From assembly GCF_017876095.1 (NCBI RefSeq), contig NZ_JAGINM010000028.1, forward strand, positions 1 through 64,000: a DNA stretch of 64,000 nucleotides, written 5' to 3'. The DNA is from Azospirillum agricola (lineage in GTDB: Bacteria; Pseudomonadota; Alphaproteobacteria; Azospirillales; Azospirillaceae). Made by a program: the position numbers and the translations under genes. Shown piece by piece: positions 62,478 to 64,000 of the stretch (position 1 is the stretch's first letter; every line of letters starts with the position of its first letter). The notes under the pieces are model-generated. The model was not told the DNA's origin and ran no database searches. It saw only the letters and a list, made by a program, of their open reading frames with translations.

Positions 62478-64000
62478 GCGCTTTCTCCGATGCCCTGGCC
62501 GATGCCCTGGCCGATGCTCGTGTGTCTTCCGGTGTCGGACAGGCAGTGGGCGATCTCGGCCACCACGCCGTCCCAGTCGCCGGCCCGGCGCTGGCGGAAC
62601 AGGGTCATGGTCGGATACCAGGGGCTGTCGTCGCGGTCGAGCAGCCAGCGCCAGTCCGGGCTGAAGGGCAGCATCACCCACACCGGCACCCCCATGGCGC
62701 CGGCCAGATGGGCGACCGACGTGTCGACGGTGATGACGAGATCGAGGTTGGCGACGACCGCCGCCGTCTCGGAAAAATCATGCAGCAGACCGTCCAGCGG
62801 GATCACGCCGGTGGGCGTGTCGGCCGTTCCGCTCTCGTGCTTCTGCACCGCGAAGAACTGGGTGTCGGCCACCGTCAGCAGCGGCGCCAGAACCGCCGCC
62901 GGGATCGAGCGCTCGCGGTCGCGGGCGTGGAGCGGACGCCCCTTCCAGGCGATGCCGACCTTGCGGCGCAGGCCGGCGGCGGCGTCGAGGCGCCTGGCCC
63001 ACAGGGCCTTCCGGGTCGGCTCGGCGAACAGGTAGGGGGTCGTGTCCGGGATGGTCTCCAGCCGCGTGCCGAAGCGCTCGGGCAGGCTCATCAGCGGCAC
63101 GTGCCGGGTGAAGGGAAGGTCGTCGTGGACACGGGCGGGCGTCTCCGCGCGCGGCACCACCCGCACGCCGTGGCGGCCCAGGCTGTGCCACAGCAGCGTG
63201 AACACCGGAACCTGCACCTCGAACACCACGTCGAAGCCGCGCTCCACCAGCAGCGGCAGGTAGCGGGCGAACTGCAGGGTGTCGCCCAGCCCCTGCTCCG
63301 CCGTCACCAGCAGGGTGCCGCCCACGGCCAGCGGCGGCTCGCCCTGCCAGACCGGCTGGGCGAAGGGGCGGTTCTCCTCGCCGAAACCGCTCCAGCGCCA
63401 CCGCCACTCGTACTCCTTCCAGCCCTGGGCGAAGTCGCCGTTCAGCAGCAGGCACAGGCCGAGATTCCAGTGGGCGGGCGGGAAGTCCGGGCGCAGCTCC
63501 AGCGCCTTCTCGTAGCACTCGCGCACGCCGAGCGTCGGGTCGAGGCCGCCCCGCGCGTTGCCGAGGTTGACCAGCGTGCCGGCCACATCCTCGCCGGAGG
63601 GAAGATCGGCCGCCGCCTCCGGCGCCGTGCCGCCCTCCATGGGAGCATCCCCCGGCCGCCGCTCGGCCAGCGCGAGGCCGAGGTTGCTGTAGGCCTCGAA
63701 ATAATCGAGCCGCAGCGCGATGGCCCGGCGGTAGCTGACGATTGCCGCCTCGACGTCGCCGGCCCCCATCTGGGCGTTGCCGAGGTTGTTGTGCGCCTCG
63801 GCCTCCTCCGGGCTGCCGGCCAGCAGGGCGTCCAGCCGGTCGACCGCCTCGGCGTGGCGGCCCAGCGCCTGCAGCGTCGCGCCGAGGTTGGCCGCCGCGC
63901 CGAGATGGCTGGGGAACACCGACAGCGCCGTCTCGAACACGCCCATGGCCTGCTCGTGGCGGCGCCGCGTGTAGAGCAGGGTGCCGAGCTGGTTCCAGGC
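62474..64000 (-). CDS. TPR-glycosyltransferase, GT9-like, N-terminus beyond window
   Basis: The visible 508 residues begin within tetratricopeptide repeats (AWNQLGTLLYTRRRHEQA at the window edge) and continue through four to five repeats. After FAQGWKEYEWRW the C-terminal domain follows: GGTLLVTAEQGLGDTLQFARYLP, FEVQVPVFTLLWHSLG, VGIAWKGRPLHARDRERSIP, and DLVITVDTSVAHLAGAMGVPVWVMLPFSPDWRWL. These are standard for the TPR plus GT9-like (heptosyltransferase-fold) proteins common in Azospirillum and relatives. The start lies outside the window. It is upstream of, and coupled to, the GT41-like gene. Confidence 0.88.
   Translation of the reverse strand, partial: AWNQLGTLLYTRRRHEQAMGVFETALSVFPSHLGAAANLGATLQALGRHAEAVDRLDALLAGSPEEAEAHNNLGNAQMGAGDVEAAIVSYRRAIALRLDYFEAYSNLGLALAERRPGDAPMEGGTAPEAAADLPSGEDVAGTLVNLGNARGGLDPTLGVRECYEKALELRPDFPPAHWNLGLCLLLNGDFAQGWKEYEWRWRWSGFGEENRPFAQPVWQGEPPLAVGGTLLVTAEQGLGDTLQFARYLPLLVERGFDVVFEVQVPVFTLLWHSLGRHGVRVVPRAETPARVHDDLPFTRHVPLMSLPERFGTRLETIPDTTPYLFAEPTRKALWARRLDAAAGLRRKVGIAWKGRPLHARDRERSIPAAVLAPLLTVADTQFFAVQKHESGTADTPTGVIPLDGLLHDFSETAAVVANLDLVITVDTSVAHLAGAMGVPVWVMLPFSPDWRWLLDRDDSPWYPTMTLFRQRRAGDWDGVVAEIAHCLSDTGRHTSIGQGIGQGIGESA

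Overview
The window is about 70% GC throughout, and almost all coding DNA is tightly packed in operons with overlapping ATGA start/stop junctions. Gene content points to an alphaproteobacterium of the Azospirillum/Rhodospirillales kind: several TonB-dependent receptors, an MbnP/MbnH copper pair, SPINDLY-type TPR glycosyltransferases, orphan catabolic ABC binding proteins and many insertion-sequence (IS) scars. No rRNA, tRNA or CRISPR was seen. It reads as an accessory replicon or island built from blocks stitched together by IS elements.

Layout. (1) 0.2-6.4 kb: an AraC-type regulator divergent from a catabolic operon (flavoprotein oxidoreductase, Tat-exported ABC binding protein, NIPSNAP protein, two short-chain dehydrogenases), followed by a decayed 3' gene end. 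(2) 7.0-14.3 kb: a probable tripartite export system. It has a TolC-type outer membrane channel, a lipoprotein, a split MacB-type ABC transporter (ATPase plus permease), a small cysteine-containing secreted protein behind an AT-rich promoter region, an uncharacterised protein, and an adaptor in which a PAS-like domain is fused to an HlyD-type membrane fusion protein. (3) 14.3-15.0 kb: remains of an EmrAB-like drug pump, with an internally deleted MFS gene and the tail of its adaptor. (4) 15.3-22.2 kb: RidA on + and a minus-strand catabolic operon for a nitrogenous compound (ABC permease, binding protein, deacetylase-like hydrolase, aspartate-dehydrogenase-like enzyme, SDR, RraA-like, amidase). 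An IS3-family fragment has cut away its promoter-proximal end.

(5) 22.2-43.8 kb: the most unusual part. Six large genes (23.6-42.2 kb), with tight or overlapping junctions from the second onward, encode a Gly-rich collagen-like protein, a giant 3230-residue protein with a beta-rich C-terminal region, three uncharacterised proteins of 515, 338 and 1267 residues and a 466-residue Ig-like repeat protein. None has a visible secretion signal. The block lies exactly between two halves of an ISL3-family element: the right half with its terminal repeat on the left, and the left half with its terminal repeat on the right. Both halves are further cut by IS3-family sequences. No function is assigned, and this is the best candidate for an undescribed system.

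(6) 43.8-59.0 kb: a copper-acquisition island. It starts with fused CopC/PCuAC remnants, then a beta-propeller protein, MbnP and MbnH, three TonB-dependent receptors and a PepSY membrane protein. Four DUF2946-type small proteins are scattered through it. Three sit about 340-370 nt upstream of a metal-uptake gene and end in Arg-Ala-Pro-Pro plus three residues, which resembles the copper-responsive upstream ORF CruR of Bordetella. (7) 59.2-60.3 kb: two copies of a serine-recombinase 3' end flanking an orphan receiver domain. (8) 60.4-64.0 kb: two overlapping TPR-glycosyltransferase genes, the second running off the window.
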